Shown one piece after another: positions 9,007 to 19,104 of a stretch of 64,000 bases of DNA. The translations under genes and the position numbers were made by a program. The first letter of the stretch is position 1; each line of letters begins with the position of its first letter. Below the pieces are notes generated by a model, which did no database searches, had not been told where the DNA came from, and saw nothing but the letters and a program-made list of their open reading frames with translations. This DNA comes from an uncultured bacterium (lineage in GTDB: Bacteria > Bacillota_I > Bacilli_A > RFN20 > CAG-826): the NCBI GenBank assembly GCA_949295325.1, contig CASFKG010000002.1, forward strand, positions 326,047 through 390,046, written 5' to 3'.

Positions 9007-10479
9007 CTATTCTCCTCTCTTCACCGGGGTATAGACGAATTTGTTCTTGACCTGCAGTTTGGAATAATAACCCTGTTCCGTGAGCTTATCCATCGAAGTC
9101 CGGGCGGTTTCGTAGGCGCAGCGGCAGTATTTCTTGTAATCCTGGATGACGTAGTAGCGGCCCATCGTGCAGTGGGAGGCGTAGAAGCGGGCCTGTCCCC
9201 GGCTCAGCATCGGGTTGGTTTCGAGGAGATAACGGGCGTATTCCCTTTCCTCCCTTTCCGACATGGCCGGGGCCCGGGAAAGGCCATATTGGGGCAGTTC
9301 CTGCACCACCGGGACCGAGTTTTCGGCTTTCGGGGCTTCGACCGGGCGGGGCCTCGGGGCTTCCTTTGCGGCGGGCTCCTCTTCCCTTGTTGCCGGTTCG
9401 GGTCCGGGTGTGGCTTCCTTTTCGGCCTCGGTTTCGGGCTTGGCGGCTTCGGCTTTTTCAGGCTCGCTTTCGGCTTCCTTTAAAAACTCGGGCAATATGG
9501 CCTTCGGGGGCACGTAGGCCTCCCTCGGCGAATCCTCTTCCTTTATCTTTTCGAGTACGTCCTTGGCCACTTGTCCCAATACCTTGCAGGCATATAGGAC
9601 CACGTAGGTCAAATCACCGGTCTTCTGCGTCTCGTCGCTGGCTGCCTTGTAGCCGGGCCGGGGCATCAGTAGATGCGAAAGGGGCAGATAGTAGGCGCCG
9701 CGGCCGAGAGGCAATAGTTCGCGGAGCCCGAGCAACACCCCGATTTCCCCCGAATAACGCTCGAAGGGCATAACCGAGTCGACGAAATAGGCGCTGGCGA
9801 CGGCCTTGACCAAAAAAGAGGCGCCGCTGTTTTCCATTCCTTCGTAGAAGGCTTCCATCAGCCCTTCGATGGAGGAATGGGGGGCGTAGTCGTAGACCTG
9901 GTCCAGGCCGCCGAGGTTGTTCTGCCTGAAGGGATCGCTTTCTCGGTAGAAGGAAGTCAGCTCGCTGGTTCCGCTCAGCCTTTCCAGGGCATTGGCCAGA
10001 AAGCCTTCGCCCTTTTCGCCATAGCCTAGGGCGAAGTAGGCATCGCTGGCCCTAAGGAAGGACAGCAATGTCTTGCCGCTGACGTTGCCTTCTTCGTAGC
10101 GCCCCGAAAGCATGGCCTTGAGGGCATTGTCGCTCAGCGTGGCCTTCTCGTAGCCCCTTATCCCGCTCAGGGATTCGTAGGCCACCACCCGGCGGAGCCG
10201 CGAGACGTTTTCGGGAGTATCGTCGAACAAAGAAGCGATCTTTCCGAGAAGCTTCTCCGCATCCCCGATCTTCGCGGATATCGCGTCGGTAAGCGTCAAA
10301 TGGAAGGGATGGCCGGCGATGGTCCTAAACGGGGCAAAGCCGACCGAAAAGCCGTTGCGGTAGGCGACGATGTCGTTCCAGATGTAGTCGACGCTCGAAA
10401 GGCCGAGGGTTTTCCTAAGTTCCTTCTTGCTTAGGTAGTCCTCGTCCGTGTACTTGGTGGCAAGCGTCAGTTCCGCCAT
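9007..10479 (-). CDS. Fic-fold protein with degenerate active site
   Basis: A 490-residue protein that I place in the Fic (filamentation-induced-by-cAMP) superfamily by pattern. A Fic_N-like stretch ESLSGIRGYEKATL lies at 102-115. A helix reading ASAYFVDSV leads into MPFERYSGEIGVLL (237-250), which aligns with the catalytic HPFxDGNGRIARLL. The catalytic His is Met, the Asn is Ser and the essential Arg is Glu, and the inhibitory-motif Glu is Arg, so AMP transfer is not expected. An Ala/Glu/Pro-rich linker (about 325-400) precedes a C-terminal helix-turn-helix-like domain. It lies between lepA and hemW. No Shine-Dalgarno; GATAAC preceded by TGT ends 8 nt before the ATG. Confidence 0.55.
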   Translation of the reverse strand: MAELTLATKYTDEDYLSKKELRKTLGLSSVDYIWNDIVAYRNGFSVGFAPFRTIAGHPFHLTLTDAISAKIGDAEKLLGKIASLFDDTPENVSRLRRVVAYESLSGIRGYEKATLSDNALKAMLSGRYEEGNVSGKTLLSFLRASDAYFALGYGEKGEGFLANALERLSGTSELTSFYRESDPFRQNNLGGLDQVYDYAPHSSIEGLMEAFYEGMENSGASFLVKAVASAYFVDSVMPFERYSGEIGVLLGLRELLPLGRGAYYLPLSHLLMPRPGYKAASDETQKTGDLTYVVLYACKVLGQVAKDVLEKIKEEDSPREAYVPPKAILPEFLKEAESEPEKAEAAKPETEAEKEATPGPEPATREEEPAAKEAPRPRPVEAPKAENSVPVVQELPQYGLSRAPAMSEREEREYARYLLETNPMLSRGQARFYASHCTMGRYYVIQDYKKYCRCAYETARTSMDKLTEQGYYSKLQVKNKFVYTPVKRGE

Positions 10480-10513
10480 AACGAAAGGTTATCACAAAAT
10501 TACTGAAAAACTA

Positions 10514-12328
10514 CTAATTTTGGTCGTCGTCCACCGAAAGGACGCTCATGAAGGCCTCCTGCGGGACCTCGACCGAGCCGACCGATTTCATCCGCTTCTT
10601 GCCTTCCTTCTGCTTTTCGAGCAGCTTCTTCTTGCGCGATATGTCCCCGCCGTAGCACTTGGCCAACACGTCTTTCCTAACGGCCTTGATGTCGGCTCTT
10701 GCTATGACCTTCCCCGAAATGGCGGCCTGTACCGGCACTTCGAATAGCTGCCGCGGGATGATTTCCTTGAGCTTGCTCACTATCTTCAGGCCCTTCCTAT
10801 AGGCTTCCGGCCGGTAGACGATGGTCGACAAGGCGTCGATGGTCTCCCCGTTAAGGAGTATGTCCATCTTGGCCAAATCCCCTTCCCTGTAGGAGTCGAA
10901 CTCGTAGTCGAGGGAGGCGTAGCCCTTCGTGGCGCTCTTCAAGGTATCGAAGAAGGAATAGATTATCTCGCTTAAAGGCAGCAGGTATTTGACTTCCTGC
11001 CGGTAGTCGTCGAGATAGACCAGGTCGGTATAGATGCCCCGGCGCTTCTGGCATATTTCCATGATCGCCCCGACGTACTGCTTCGGGGTCATGATCGAGG
11101 CTTTGACGTAGGGCTCCTCGATGGCTTTTATCTTGCTGGGGTCGGGAAGATCGCTCGGATTCGAGACTTCGAGGACGCTGCCGTCGGTCAGAAGGACTTT
11201 ATAGACGACGCTCGGGGCGGTGAGTATGAGGTTCAAGCCGTATTCGCGCTCCAGTCTCTCCTGCACCACGTCCATGTGGAGCAATCCCAAAAAGCCGCAG
11301 CGGAACCCGAAGCCCAGGGCCTTGCTCGACTCGGGTGCAAAGGAAAGCGAGGCGTCGTTTAGCGACAGTTTCTCCAGCGCTTCCTTGAGGTTTTCGTAGT
11401 CCCTCGAATCGCTGGGGTATAGTCCCGAATAGACCATGGGGTTGGCCTTGCGGTAGCCCGGGAGGGGCTTGCTTGCCCTGTTGCCGTCTAGCGTTATGGT
11501 TTCGCCCGGGAAGATGTCGCGGATGTCCTTTATCCCCGCGGCCAGGTAGCCGACTTCCCCGGGGCCCAGCGACCCGGTCCTTATTTCGTCGGGGGTCCTC
11601 ACCCCGACTTCGGTGACGGAGTAGGCCTTGTTGCTGCCCATGAGGTAGATGCGGTCGCCCTCCTTCACTTCCCCGTCCTTGACCCGGATATTGGCGACCA
11701 CGCCCCGGTAGGGGTCATAATGGCTGTCGAAGACCAAAGCCCGGAGGGGATCGTTTTTATTCCCTTCCGGGGCGGGGATCAGTTCGACGATTGTCTCCAG
11801 CACTTCGTCGACCCCCTGCCCGGTTTTCGCCGAAACTAAGCAGGCATCCGCGCAGGAGATGCCTATCAGTTCCTCGATTTCCTTCTTGGTGGAATCTATG
11901 TCGGCACTAGGCAAATCGATCTTGTTTATGACCGGGATGACCATGAGGTCGTTATCGATGGCCAAATAGACGTTGGCCAGGGTCTGTGCCTCGACGCCCT
12001 GCGTGGCGTCGACGACCAGAAGCGCCCCTTCGCAGGCGGCCAGGCTTCTGGAAACCTCGTAGGAAAAGTCCACGTGCCCCGGGGTATCGATCAAATTGAA
12101 GAGATACGTTTCCCCGTCCCTTGCCTGGTAGGTCAAGGTGACGGCGTTCAGCTTTATGGTTATCCCCCGTTCGCGTTCCAAATCCATGCTGTCGAGCATC
12201 TGGGGGCGGAGGAGCCGCGCTTCGACCGATCCGGTCTTTTCGAGGATCCGGTCGGCGAGCGTCGATTTCCCGTGGTCGATGTGGGCCACGATGCAGAAGT
12301 TCCTTATCTTTTTGGTGTCGTAGGGCAT
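10514..12328 (-). CDS. lepA: Elongation factor 4 (LepA), ribosomal back-translocase GTPase
   Basis: Translational GTPase that remodels stalled or mis-translocated ribosomes and helps 30S maturation. The 604 residues contain all LepA parts: P-loop AHIDHGKST, effector [23 protein letters not shown], domains II and III, an EF-G-like domain V, and the unique C-terminal domain ending in [14 protein letters not shown]. The lepA-hemW-hrcA order is conserved in Bacilli. A -10-like TAAAAT lies 10 nt before the ATG and no Shine-Dalgarno is visible, so a very short leader is possible. Confidence 0.98.
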   Translation of the reverse strand: MPYDTKKIRNFCIVAHIDHGKSTLADRILEKTGSVEARLLRPQMLDSMDLERERGITIKLNAVTLTYQARDGETYLFNLIDTPGHVDFSYEVSRSLAACEGALLVVDATQGVEAQTLANVYLAIDNDLMVIPVINKIDLPSADIDSTKKEIEELIGISCADACLVSAKTGQGVDEVLETIVELIPAPEGNKNDPLRALVFDSHYDPYRGVVANIRVKDGEVKEGDRIYLMGSNKAYSVTEVGVRTPDEIRTGSLGPGEVGYLAAGIKDIRDIFPGETITLDGNRASKPLPGYRKANPMVYSGLYPSDSRDYENLKEALEKLSLNDASLSFAPESSKALGFGFRCGFLGLLHMDVVQERLEREYGLNLILTAPSVVYKVLLTDGSVLEVSNPSDLPDPSKIKAIEEPYVKASIMTPKQYVGAIMEICQKRRGIYTDLVYLDDYRQEVKYLLPLSEIIYSFFDTLKSATKGYASLDYEFDSYREGDLAKMDILLNGETIDALSTIVYRPEAYRKGLKIVSKLKEIIPRQLFEVPVQAAISGKVIARADIKAVRKDVLAKCYGGDISRKKKLLEKQKEGKKRMKSVGSVEVPQEAFMSVLSVDDDQN

Positions 12329-12348
12329 GGCGGTCGTTATTTTAGGCC

Positions 12349-14694
12349 TTATAGGCCTTGCTTTCCATAGAATGCGGCGAGGCCCCGGCTCAGTTCCGCG
12401 GGCGAAAAGACCACCTCGGCCTTCCCGTAATGGCTTTCCAGGAGTTCCCGGTTGCTTCCGAGGTAGCGCGAATCGATGAGCAGGGCCGCCCCGACGTCGG
12501 ATTCGCTCCGGATGAGCCTGCCCACCCCCTGGAGTACCTTGTTGAGGCCGGGGGCGAGATAGGCATAGTAGTAGCCGCCGCCTTCCTTTTCCTCGTAGTA
12601 ACGCCGGATGGCTTCCCTTTCCTGGCAGACGCCCGGAAGGCCGAGGCCCACGATCACGACCCCGATCAGGCGGTCGCTCATGAGGTCGACCCCTTCGGAG
12701 AAGGAGCCGCCCAGGACCGAGAGCCCCACGAGGGTCTTCTTGGGATCGGGCGCGAAACGCGAGATGAACCGCTTCCTCTCTTCCTCCCCCATGTCGCGGG
12801 TCTGGACCAGGACCTCCCCTTCGATGTCCCTTAGCTCCTCCGCGGCCTTTTCCAGGTATTCGAAGCTCGGGAAAAACACCAGGTAGTTGCCCTTTTTGCC
12901 CTTCACGAAGGTCCTTATCATCTCCATGACGGAGGAAAAGGTTTCCTCCCGTTCGCGGTAGCGGAGGCCGAGGGGGGCGAGGAATAGCCCCATGTGGCTT
13001 TTGTCGAAGGGCGAGGGCAAGGCCATCGTCGGCCCCCCGTCCCCGAAGATGGCCTGGCGGTAGTAGCCGAGGGGCGACAGGGTTCCGGAAAACAGGGTCG
13101 CCCCCTTGAGCGGGCCGAGGGCCTGCATCAGGTAGTGGGAAGGGTCGAGGCTGAGCCTATTGGCCTTGACGGTCCTTCCGTCCCTCCCGGGGGTGGCGAT
13201 GAGCTTGGAATTGAGTCCGTACTCCCCGGCGATGACCAGATACCGGTGCAAAAGGCGGGAAGCCTCGGCGGCTTCCTTCGGGAACGGGGCGCCCTCTTCC
13301 CCTTCCGCCCGGTTTTTCTCCTCTTCCCGCCGCTTTTCCTCGTAGGCGGCTATGGCCTTGAGCATCTCGGAGTCGTCGGGGCTTTCCCTATCGATTTCCC
13401 CGAGTTTCGCGGCGACCTTGTCCAAAGCCCGCCTTGCCTTGTCGAAGCCGGCTTCCTTCAGTTTCCTCAGGGCTTTCCCCAAAACGAACGCGTCTATTTC
13501 CGCGGAAAAGGCCTCGCGGCCCCTTTCCACGAGGTTATGGGCTTCGTCCACGAGCGCGAAGTCGCCTTTCTGGTCGGGTACCTCGAAGTAGCGTTCCAGT
13601 TTGGCCAAGGGATCGATCAGGTAGTTGTAGTCGGCGACCACGATGTCGGCCTGCTCGGAAAGGTCGAGCGAGAGCTCGAAGGGGCACATGAGGTGCCCGG
13701 AGGCGTATTGGCGGACCTTTTCCGCCCCGAAGAAGGCATCCTCGTCGGGGCCTAGCTCCGCCATGGCCTCCCGCAGTTTGCCGTAATACCCCCTCGCGAA
13801 GGGACATTCATCGGGGTTGCAGCGGCTACCGGGGTTAAGGCACATCTTTTCCTTTCCCAAAAGCGAGGAATAACGGGCTTTCAGGCCCTTGTCCCTGAGC
13901 AGCTTATAGGCTTTTCGCGCCGCTTCTTCCCCGGTTCCCTTCGCGGTGAAGTAAAACAGCTTCCCGTAATGTCCTTCGCCCATGGCCTTGAGGGCCCCGA
14001 AAAGGGTGGAGACGGTTTTGCCTATGCCGGTCGGGGCTTCCACGAGGGAAAGCGAGCCGTGCCGGGCGTCGAGATAGCTTTCGGCGGCCAGTTCCTTCTG
14101 CCCCTTCCGAAAATCGGGAAAGGGGAAGGCAAGCGAAAGCTCGCTCCGGTTGCGGTCTTCCACGAACCCGGAACGGTAATGGAAATAACCCAGGTAGTCG
14201 TCTAGGTACCCGTATACCTTCCTTTCGAGGGAAGCAAGGCTATACGATTGCCTGACGGTCTTTTTCCCGCGGCCTTTCTTCTGGCTTATGTAGACGAGCC
14301 TTATTGTGGCCCTATTGGCCTCCTTGTGCGAGTGGAGGTACATGAGCGCGTAGCATTCGGCCTGGCCGAAATGCCAGGCGGATTGGGTACGGCTGAACTC
14401 GCCTAGGTCGGAAACGGTCGACTTTATTTCCTCGATGACGGGATTGCCGTCCTTATCGACGTAAAGTCCGTCCGCCTTGCCGCTCAAGACGATGGTGCCG
14501 AGTTCCCTTTCGAAGGTTTCCGAAAGCGGAAGTTCGGCGATGTACCCCTCCTCTTGGCTATTCTGGTATTCCCCGTGGATCCTCGTGCCTTCCTGCATGG
14601 TCGAAAGGTTATAGACCCTGTCGTCTATGTCGCCTTCCCTTAGAAGGAAGTCGACGAGCTGGTGGACCGAAAGGGAAAAATAGGCCTTAGGCAT
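12349..14694 (-). CDS. XPD/DinG-type Fe-S DNA helicase with N-terminal PD-(D/E)XK nuclease domain
   Basis: A 781-residue superfamily 2 helicase. The N-terminal 180 residues look like a RecB/Cas4-type nuclease: D75 in GKADG, E89-x-K91 and Q111-x3-Y115 form the usual catalytic set. The helicase core follows, with Walker [10 protein letters not shown] (219-227), four cysteines of an Fe-S domain (C285, C292, C297, C337), and VDEAHN (382-387). The C-terminal motor has the [11 protein letters not shown] and [11 protein letters not shown] motifs. Such helicases unwind 5'-3' and act in DNA repair; joining a nuclease suggests end processing. It overlaps fmt by 8 nt. Confidence 0.85.
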   Translation of the reverse strand: MPKAYFSLSVHQLVDFLLREGDIDDRVYNLSTMQEGTRIHGEYQNSQEEGYIAELPLSETFERELGTIVLSGKADGLYVDKDGNPVIEEIKSTVSDLGEFSRTQSAWHFGQAECYALMYLHSHKEANRATIRLVYISQKKGRGKKTVRQSYSLASLERKVYGYLDDYLGYFHYRSGFVEDRNRSELSLAFPFPDFRKGQKELAAESYLDARHGSLSLVEAPTGIGKTVSTLFGALKAMGEGHYGKLFYFTAKGTGEEAARKAYKLLRDKGLKARYSSLLGKEKMCLNPGSRCNPDECPFARGYYGKLREAMAELGPDEDAFFGAEKVRQYASGHLMCPFELSLDLSEQADIVVADYNYLIDPLAKLERYFEVPDQKGDFALVDEAHNLVERGREAFSAEIDAFVLGKALRKLKEAGFDKARRALDKVAAKLGEIDRESPDDSEMLKAIAAYEEKRREEEKNRAEGEEGAPFPKEAAEASRLLHRYLVIAGEYGLNSKLIATPGRDGRTVKANRLSLDPSHYLMQALGPLKGATLFSGTLSPLGYYRQAIFGDGGPTMALPSPFDKSHMGLFLAPLGLRYREREETFSSVMEMIRTFVKGKKGNYLVFFPSFEYLEKAAEELRDIEGEVLVQTRDMGEEERKRFISRFAPDPKKTLVGLSVLGGSFSEGVDLMSDRLIGVVIVGLGLPGVCQEREAIRRYYEEKEGGGYYYAYLAPGLNKVLQGVGRLIRSESDVGAALLIDSRYLGSNRELLESHYGKAEVVFSPAELSRGLAAFYGKQGL

Positions 14695-15625
14695 CTTGGA
14701 ACATCGGGCGGTGGCCGTTCAGGAAGCTTTTCCCGTCGGTCGGCTTCTTGCCTTCGAGTTCCACCTCTTTCAGGGCGATGGCCCCGCCTTCCACCCCGAG
14801 GCAGGGCTCTTTCCCGCATATGCCGAGTTTCCCCGTTGGGACGGCGGCGTCAACCAAGGCCGCCTTCAGCACCTTGAGCTTCTTTCCCCCTACCGCCAGG
14901 TAGGCACCGGGGGTGGGAGACAGGGCTTTTACGTAGTTGACCGCTTCGACGGGGGAAAGCCTTTCGAAAGGCAGCCTTTCGTCTTCTTTTTTGATTTTGC
15001 CGGCAATGGTCGCGAGGCTTTCGTCCTGGGGAACGCCTTTGTTTTCTCCGTTTATCACGCCGAGGAGCGATTCGGCCGCCAAATCGGCGGAGGCGAGAGC
15101 CATCTTGCCGCAGATGGTGCCGTAATCATCCTCCTCCGTTATTGGTATTTTCTTGACCGCGTATACTTCCCCCGCGTCCATCGCGGCGACCATTTTCATG
15201 AGCGATACCCCGGTTTCCCTTTCCCCGGCCATGATGGCCCTTTGGATGGGCGCGGCGCCCCGGTACTTGGGAAGGATGGATCCGTGGAAGTTGTAGTTGC
15301 CGTAAGGGGCCAAATCCAAAAACTCTTGGGGCACTATCTGCCCGTAGGCGAAAGTAAGCACCGCGTCGAAGGAAATTCCTTTGAAGAATTCCCACTCGAG
15401 CCTCATTTTCCTAGGCTGGTAGACGGGTATGCCGAGCCTTGCCGCCGCGGCCTTGACCGGGCTCGGGGACGGCTTGCCGCTTCGGCCCCTGGGTTTGTCG
15501 ACCGAAGTGACCACCCCGACGATATCCAGTCCTTTTCCCGCGAGCACTTCCAATAGCTCGGCGGACATCTCCGGGGTACCCATGTAAAGGAAGCGTATGT
15601 CTTCTAGTTTTCCGAAGCGTGCCAT
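14687..15625 (-). CDS. fmt: Methionyl-tRNA formyltransferase
   Basis: Formylates initiator Met-tRNA. The 312-residue protein has the 10-formyl-tetrahydrofolate-binding catalytic domain with NFHGSILPKYRGAAPI (Asn and His of the active site) and the C-terminal tRNA-binding domain. The minus-strand box TATAAT (15632-15637) ends 6 nt before the ATG, and there is no Shine-Dalgarno, so the mRNA should be leaderless. Normally fmt sits with def and priA; here it is followed by a nuclease-helicase and divergent from an AMP-ligase gene. Confidence 0.97.
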   Translation of the reverse strand: MARFGKLEDIRFLYMGTPEMSAELLEVLAGKGLDIVGVVTSVDKPRGRSGKPSPSPVKAAAARLGIPVYQPRKMRLEWEFFKGISFDAVLTFAYGQIVPQEFLDLAPYGNYNFHGSILPKYRGAAPIQRAIMAGERETGVSLMKMVAAMDAGEVYAVKKIPITEEDDYGTICGKMALASADLAAESLLGVINGENKGVPQDESLATIAGKIKKEDERLPFERLSPVEAVNYVKALSPTPGAYLAVGGKKLKVLKAALVDAAVPTGKLGICGKEPCLGVEGGAIALKEVELEGKKPTDGKSFLNGHRPMFQDA

Positions 15626-15631
15626 AGGCCG

Positions 15632-15680
15632 ATTATAGGCCCTGCTTTGAGTTTTCCAAAGCCTCCCGATGACCTATAAT
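15632..15680. promoter_or_regulatory. Divergent promoters of fmt and the AMP-ligase gene
   Basis: Minus strand: -10 TATAAT (15632-15637), 17-nt spacer, weak -35 TTTGGA (15655-15660), start codon 6 nt after the -10. Plus strand: -10 TATAAT (15675-15680), 17-nt spacer, weak -35 TTTTCC (15652-15657), transcription start near 15687. The two -35 boxes overlap, so the two polymerases would exclude one another. Confidence 0.65.
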
Positions 15681-15696
15681 GCGCCAAAAGGGGATT

Positions 15697-17670
15697 ATGG
15701 GAAACAAAAGTCACGAGAAACTAGTCCGCTTCGTCCATAGGAGCGACGATCTTTTCATTAACGGTGGTCCGAGCATGAAGCGCATCTACGAGATGTGCGT
15801 CGAAGACCCTAGGCCCAAGGCCGTAAGCTATTTCGACGAAGACGAAAGGCTTATCGGCTATAACTACGGAAAATACCGGGAATACGCCGAACTTTACGCT
15901 AGAAGGCTAACCGCCCTATTGGAAGACATCCCCTACGGGGAACCGGTGGGGCTAAAGATGAAGAACGGCCATCTCTGGCCCTATCTCTTCTGGGGCATCT
16001 TGGGGAGCGGCCACGCTCCCCTATTGCTCGATTCGCGGCTGGAAAAGGAAAAGACCGCCGTGCTTCTTAGGGAAGCCGGGGCCAAGGCCCTGATCGCGAA
16101 CGAGGAAGAGGAATACGAAGTACCCCGCTACCGCCTCCGCGATTTGGGCAGCAGAGGCGAAAAGGAAATAGGAAAGTGGGCCGACGAGGTGTATCTATGC
16201 ACCTCCGGAACGACCGGCAATAGCCGCATCATGATTTTTACCGGGGAGGACTTCTCCTACCAGATAAAGGCCGCCTACGACGTACCCGACATCAACCCCT
16301 ATCTCATGAGCCTCGGCAGCGTGAACATACTCGCTATGATCCCACTCCACCATATATTCGGGCTGGTCGCGGTATTGCTCTGGTTTACCTTCTACCACAA
16401 AAACCTGGTCTACCCTTCTTCCATCGGGAGCAAGGACCTGATAAACGCGATCAAGAAGGGGAAATGCACCCACGTCTTCTCCGTCCCCATGCTTTTCGAT
16501 TCCGTCTCGTCCTTGGTCAACCGGAGCATGGAGCAGAAAGGCGGGAAGATACTGGAACTATACAAGAAGATGTCCGCCTATAACCGCGGCGAGATAAGCA
16601 AAAAGGAAGCCGGGGCCCTGGCTTCGAGCAGGTTCTTCAACGATCTCGTAAAGAACAAGGTGGTCGGTACCTCCCCCGTCTTCATGATTTCCGGCGGCGG
16701 GTATTTGAGCGAGGAGACGATGAAAACCATCACGGGACTCGGCTACCCCCTCTATAACGGGATCGGCATGACCGAGGTGGGCGTCACCTCGGTGGAACTT
16801 TCGACGGACCCGAAGGTCCGGCTCAAGTGCTCGGTCGGCAAACCCTTCCACGGGGTCGAGTACAAAATCGCCGATGACGGGGAATTGCTTATAAGGTCCC
16901 ACTACATCCACAAAAAGGAAATAGTCGGGGGCAGGCTGCAAATTACCCCGCTCGAGGAAGGCGGGTATTTCCGTACGGGCGACTTGGTCGAGCAAGACGA
17001 AACCGGCCGCATCTACGTCCGCGGGAGACTAAAGGAAACGATAATCAATAGCAACGGCGAAAACGTCTACCCCGACGAACTAGAAGACCACTTCAAGACC
17101 CTGAAGGGGGCTTCCGCCATCTCCGTCATGGGCATTCCCGAAAAAGGGAGCAAGGAAGAAGACATCGCCCTCGTCTACGAGCCCGGCGCGGGCTACGACG
17201 AGGAAGCCTTCAAGAAGCAGTTCGAGGAACTTAATTCCAAACTGAATTCCGAACGTAGGATCAGCCGCCTCTACAAGGCCCTTAAGCCCTTGCCCCTTGC
17301 CAATGGCATCAAGGTCAAGCGCCTCCAGGTCGCCAAGGAAATAAGTTCCGGCTCCCCCGATTTCGTCGACGTCTACCGTTCCTCGACCGAAAGCAAAACC
17401 GCCCTAAAATCATTGGAAAAATTCGATAAGGCCGAGGTCGAAAGGCTTTTGGAAGGGATAAAATCCCTCTTCGCGAAGACCTTGGTCCTCGATCCAAAAT
17501 CCATCCGGGCGGATTCCAATTTCGGGACCGATCTCGGGGGCGATTCGATGAGCTACGTCGCCATGGTCGCCGACTTGAACGGGAAATTCGGGATCGAGCT
17601 CCCCGAGGAACAATACGGGAAACTGCTAACGCCGGCCGACTTCGCCCTTTATCTGCTAGAACGTAAGTAA
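15697..17670 (+). CDS. AMP-dependent acyl ligase fused to an acyl-carrier-protein domain
   Basis: A 657-residue ANL-family adenylating enzyme with its own carrier domain. Seen: phosphate loop LCTSGTTGNSR, YNGIGMTEVG, YFRTGDL and the lysine region GRLKETIINSNGENVYPDELE; then a C-terminal carrier domain (about 580-657) with the phosphopantetheine serine S617 in DLGGDSMSY. It would activate a carboxylate as the adenylate and load it on its own carrier, which needs AcpS (encoded at 39.2-39.5 kb). Start: an ATG at 15679 lies within the -10 box, so I use 15697, preceded by AAGGGGA. It is coupled to an MFS transporter (1-nt gap). Substrate unknown; fatty-acid activation is one option. Confidence 0.85.
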   Translation: MGNKSHEKLVRFVHRSDDLFINGGPSMKRIYEMCVEDPRPKAVSYFDEDERLIGYNYGKYREYAELYARRLTALLEDIPYGEPVGLKMKNGHLWPYLFWGILGSGHAPLLLDSRLEKEKTAVLLREAGAKALIANEEEEYEVPRYRLRDLGSRGEKEIGKWADEVYLCTSGTTGNSRIMIFTGEDFSYQIKAAYDVPDINPYLMSLGSVNILAMIPLHHIFGLVAVLLWFTFYHKNLVYPSSIGSKDLINAIKKGKCTHVFSVPMLFDSVSSLVNRSMEQKGGKILELYKKMSAYNRGEISKKEAGALASSRFFNDLVKNKVVGTSPVFMISGGGYLSEETMKTITGLGYPLYNGIGMTEVGVTSVELSTDPKVRLKCSVGKPFHGVEYKIADDGELLIRSHYIHKKEIVGGRLQITPLEEGGYFRTGDLVEQDETGRIYVRGRLKETIINSNGENVYPDELEDHFKTLKGASAISVMGIPEKGSKEEDIALVYEPGAGYDEEAFKKQFEELNSKLNSERRISRLYKALKPLPLANGIKVKRLQVAKEISSGSPDFVDVYRSSTESKTALKSLEKFDKAEVERLLEGIKSLFAKTLVLDPKSIRADSNFGTDLGGDSMSYVAMVADLNGKFGIELPEEQYGKLLTPADFALYLLERK

Positions 17671-17671
17671 G

Positions 17672-18928
17672 ATGGCCTTGGTGCTGCTTCTTGTCATTTA
17701 CCTCACTTTCGTGAGCCTCGGTTTGCCCGATAGCGTCCTGGGTTCCTCTTTTCCGGCCATCGCCACGGATCTGGGACTATCCAGCGACCTCGCCGGCTAT
17801 ATCGGGATGCTGCTTACCGCGGCGACGGTGGTTTCCTCATTCTCTTCTTCCTTCGTCTTAAGGAAAATAAAGGCCAGGTACTACGTCGCCGTATCGGTTC
17901 TTCTTACCGCGGGCGGCCTACTTTGCTTTTCCTTCGTTAAGCAATCGACCTACTGGGCCTTTTTCCCGATCGCGGTGCTCATGGGACTAGGGGCAGGGGG
18001 AATCGACGCGGCTTTGAACAATTTCGTCGCCCTCCATTACAAAGCCATCCACATGAACTGGCTCCACTGCTCCTGGGGGCTCGGGGCTTCGGCCGGCCCG
18101 CTTCTTATCGGAGCCTTCGTGGACGAGGCCACCGGCGCGGGCTGGAACAAGGGGGTGGCCATCCTTTCCTATATCCAGTTCGCCATAGCCGCCTTGCTTT
18201 TCCTTACCCTGCCACTATGGGACAAAGTGGCCAAAGGAAACGGCAAGAAGAAGAAGGAAAACGAGGAGGAAGCACCCAAGAAAGGCGATCACCGGAGGCT
18301 CCTAAGAAACCCGTTGTTCTACCTTTCGGTAGGCGGGTTTTTCTGCTACTGCGCCTTAGAAACCTCGACCGGATTCTGGGCTTCGAGTTTCTTCCATTAC
18401 GGCCTCGGGGTCGCCGTCGACCTGGCCGCCAGCCTCGGGTCGTTATTCTATATCGGCATCGCGGCGGGACGTTTCTTCTCGGGTCTGCTTTCCTTGAAGA
18501 TAAAACCGCGCGTCATGATAAGGATTGGCGAAACCCTCCTTTTACTAGGCGCCCTTGCCGCGGCCCTACCGGGTTTGCCTTATCAAGTCGCCGCGGCGGG
18601 GTTTGCGGTAATCGGCCTAGGGTGCGCTCCGATTTATCCAAGCATCATATTGCTTACGCCCTACCGCTTTTCCAAAAGGCTGTCGCAGACCGCGATGTCG
18701 ATGGAGATGGCAGCCGCCTATCTCGGAAGCCTTCTTGTCAGCCCTTTGTTCGGCCTTATCGCCAAAAACCTCGGGGAACTCTACGTTTTATTGCCGTATC
18801 TGACGATTCTATTCGCCCTCGCCATGCTCGTGCTCCACGAAACGGTGGACATCAAATTAAAGAAAAGGGACAAGAGCCTAGGTAAACAAGAGGCCGCCGA
18901 ATATCCCGGAGCCGAAGATAATAGGTAA
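17672..18928 (+). CDS. MFS transporter (fucose-permease-like)
   Basis: A 418-residue integral membrane transporter with roughly twelve hydrophobic helices and a basic cytoplasmic loop (about 185-210) between the two halves. The N-terminal GLPDSVLGSSFPAI and the central GGIDAALNNFVALHY and NWLHCSWGLGASAGPLL segments resemble the FucP/COG0738 branch of the major facilitator superfamily. Its ATG follows the ligase stop by one base, so the two are translated together; the pair may make and export (or import and activate) one compound. Substrate cannot be read from sequence. A bidirectional terminator follows. Confidence 0.85.
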   Translation: MALVLLLVIYLTFVSLGLPDSVLGSSFPAIATDLGLSSDLAGYIGMLLTAATVVSSFSSSFVLRKIKARYYVAVSVLLTAGGLLCFSFVKQSTYWAFFPIAVLMGLGAGGIDAALNNFVALHYKAIHMNWLHCSWGLGASAGPLLIGAFVDEATGAGWNKGVAILSYIQFAIAALLFLTLPLWDKVAKGNGKKKKENEEEAPKKGDHRRLLRNPLFYLSVGGFFCYCALETSTGFWASSFFHYGLGVAVDLAASLGSLFYIGIAAGRFFSGLLSLKIKPRVMIRIGETLLLLGALAAALPGLPYQVAAAGFAVIGLGCAPIYPSIILLTPYRFSKRLSQTAMSMEMAAAYLGSLLVSPLFGLIAKNLGELYVLLPYLTILFALAMLVLHETVDIKLKKRDKSLGKQEAAEYPGAEDNR

Positions 18929-18940
18929 TCCGCGGACCGC

Positions 18941-18976
18941 GAAAAAGGCCCGGGGAAAATCCGGGCGGGCTTTTTT
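18941..18976 (+). terminator. Bidirectional terminator after the MFS gene
   Basis: GCCCGG-GGAAAAT-CCGGGC followed by GGGC and six T on the plus strand; on the minus strand the same stem is followed by C and five T. It ends the ligase-MFS unit and would also end a minus-strand gene entering from the right, of which only a remnant is visible. Confidence 0.88.
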
Positions 18977-18978
18977 GA

Positions 18979-19104
18979 TTAAGAAGAACTCGGGACTGCT
19001 TTCTTCAAGGCTTCGTTGCAGCCTCTATATTCCAAGGAGTTAAGGAAACGGAGGTAGTTATCGCTTGCCGCCGATTGGTAGGCGCGGGGGACAAGTAAAA
19101 CTTG
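18979..19104 (-). pseudogene. Possible remnant of a minus-strand gene's 3' end
   Basis: An open frame of about 41 codons without a usable start codon ends in TAA right at the bidirectional terminator, exactly where a real gene would end. Codon choice resembles genuine genes here and the peptide ends in NSLEYRGCNEALKKAVPSSS. The frame is cut off by TGA at 19105-19107, in the rpsT promoter. I read it as a truncated gene tail; chance is not excluded. Confidence 0.3.

Noticed and set aside
15679-15681. ATG at 15679 as start of the AMP ligase
   Set aside because: It overlaps the TATAAT box itself, so the transcript would begin downstream of it.
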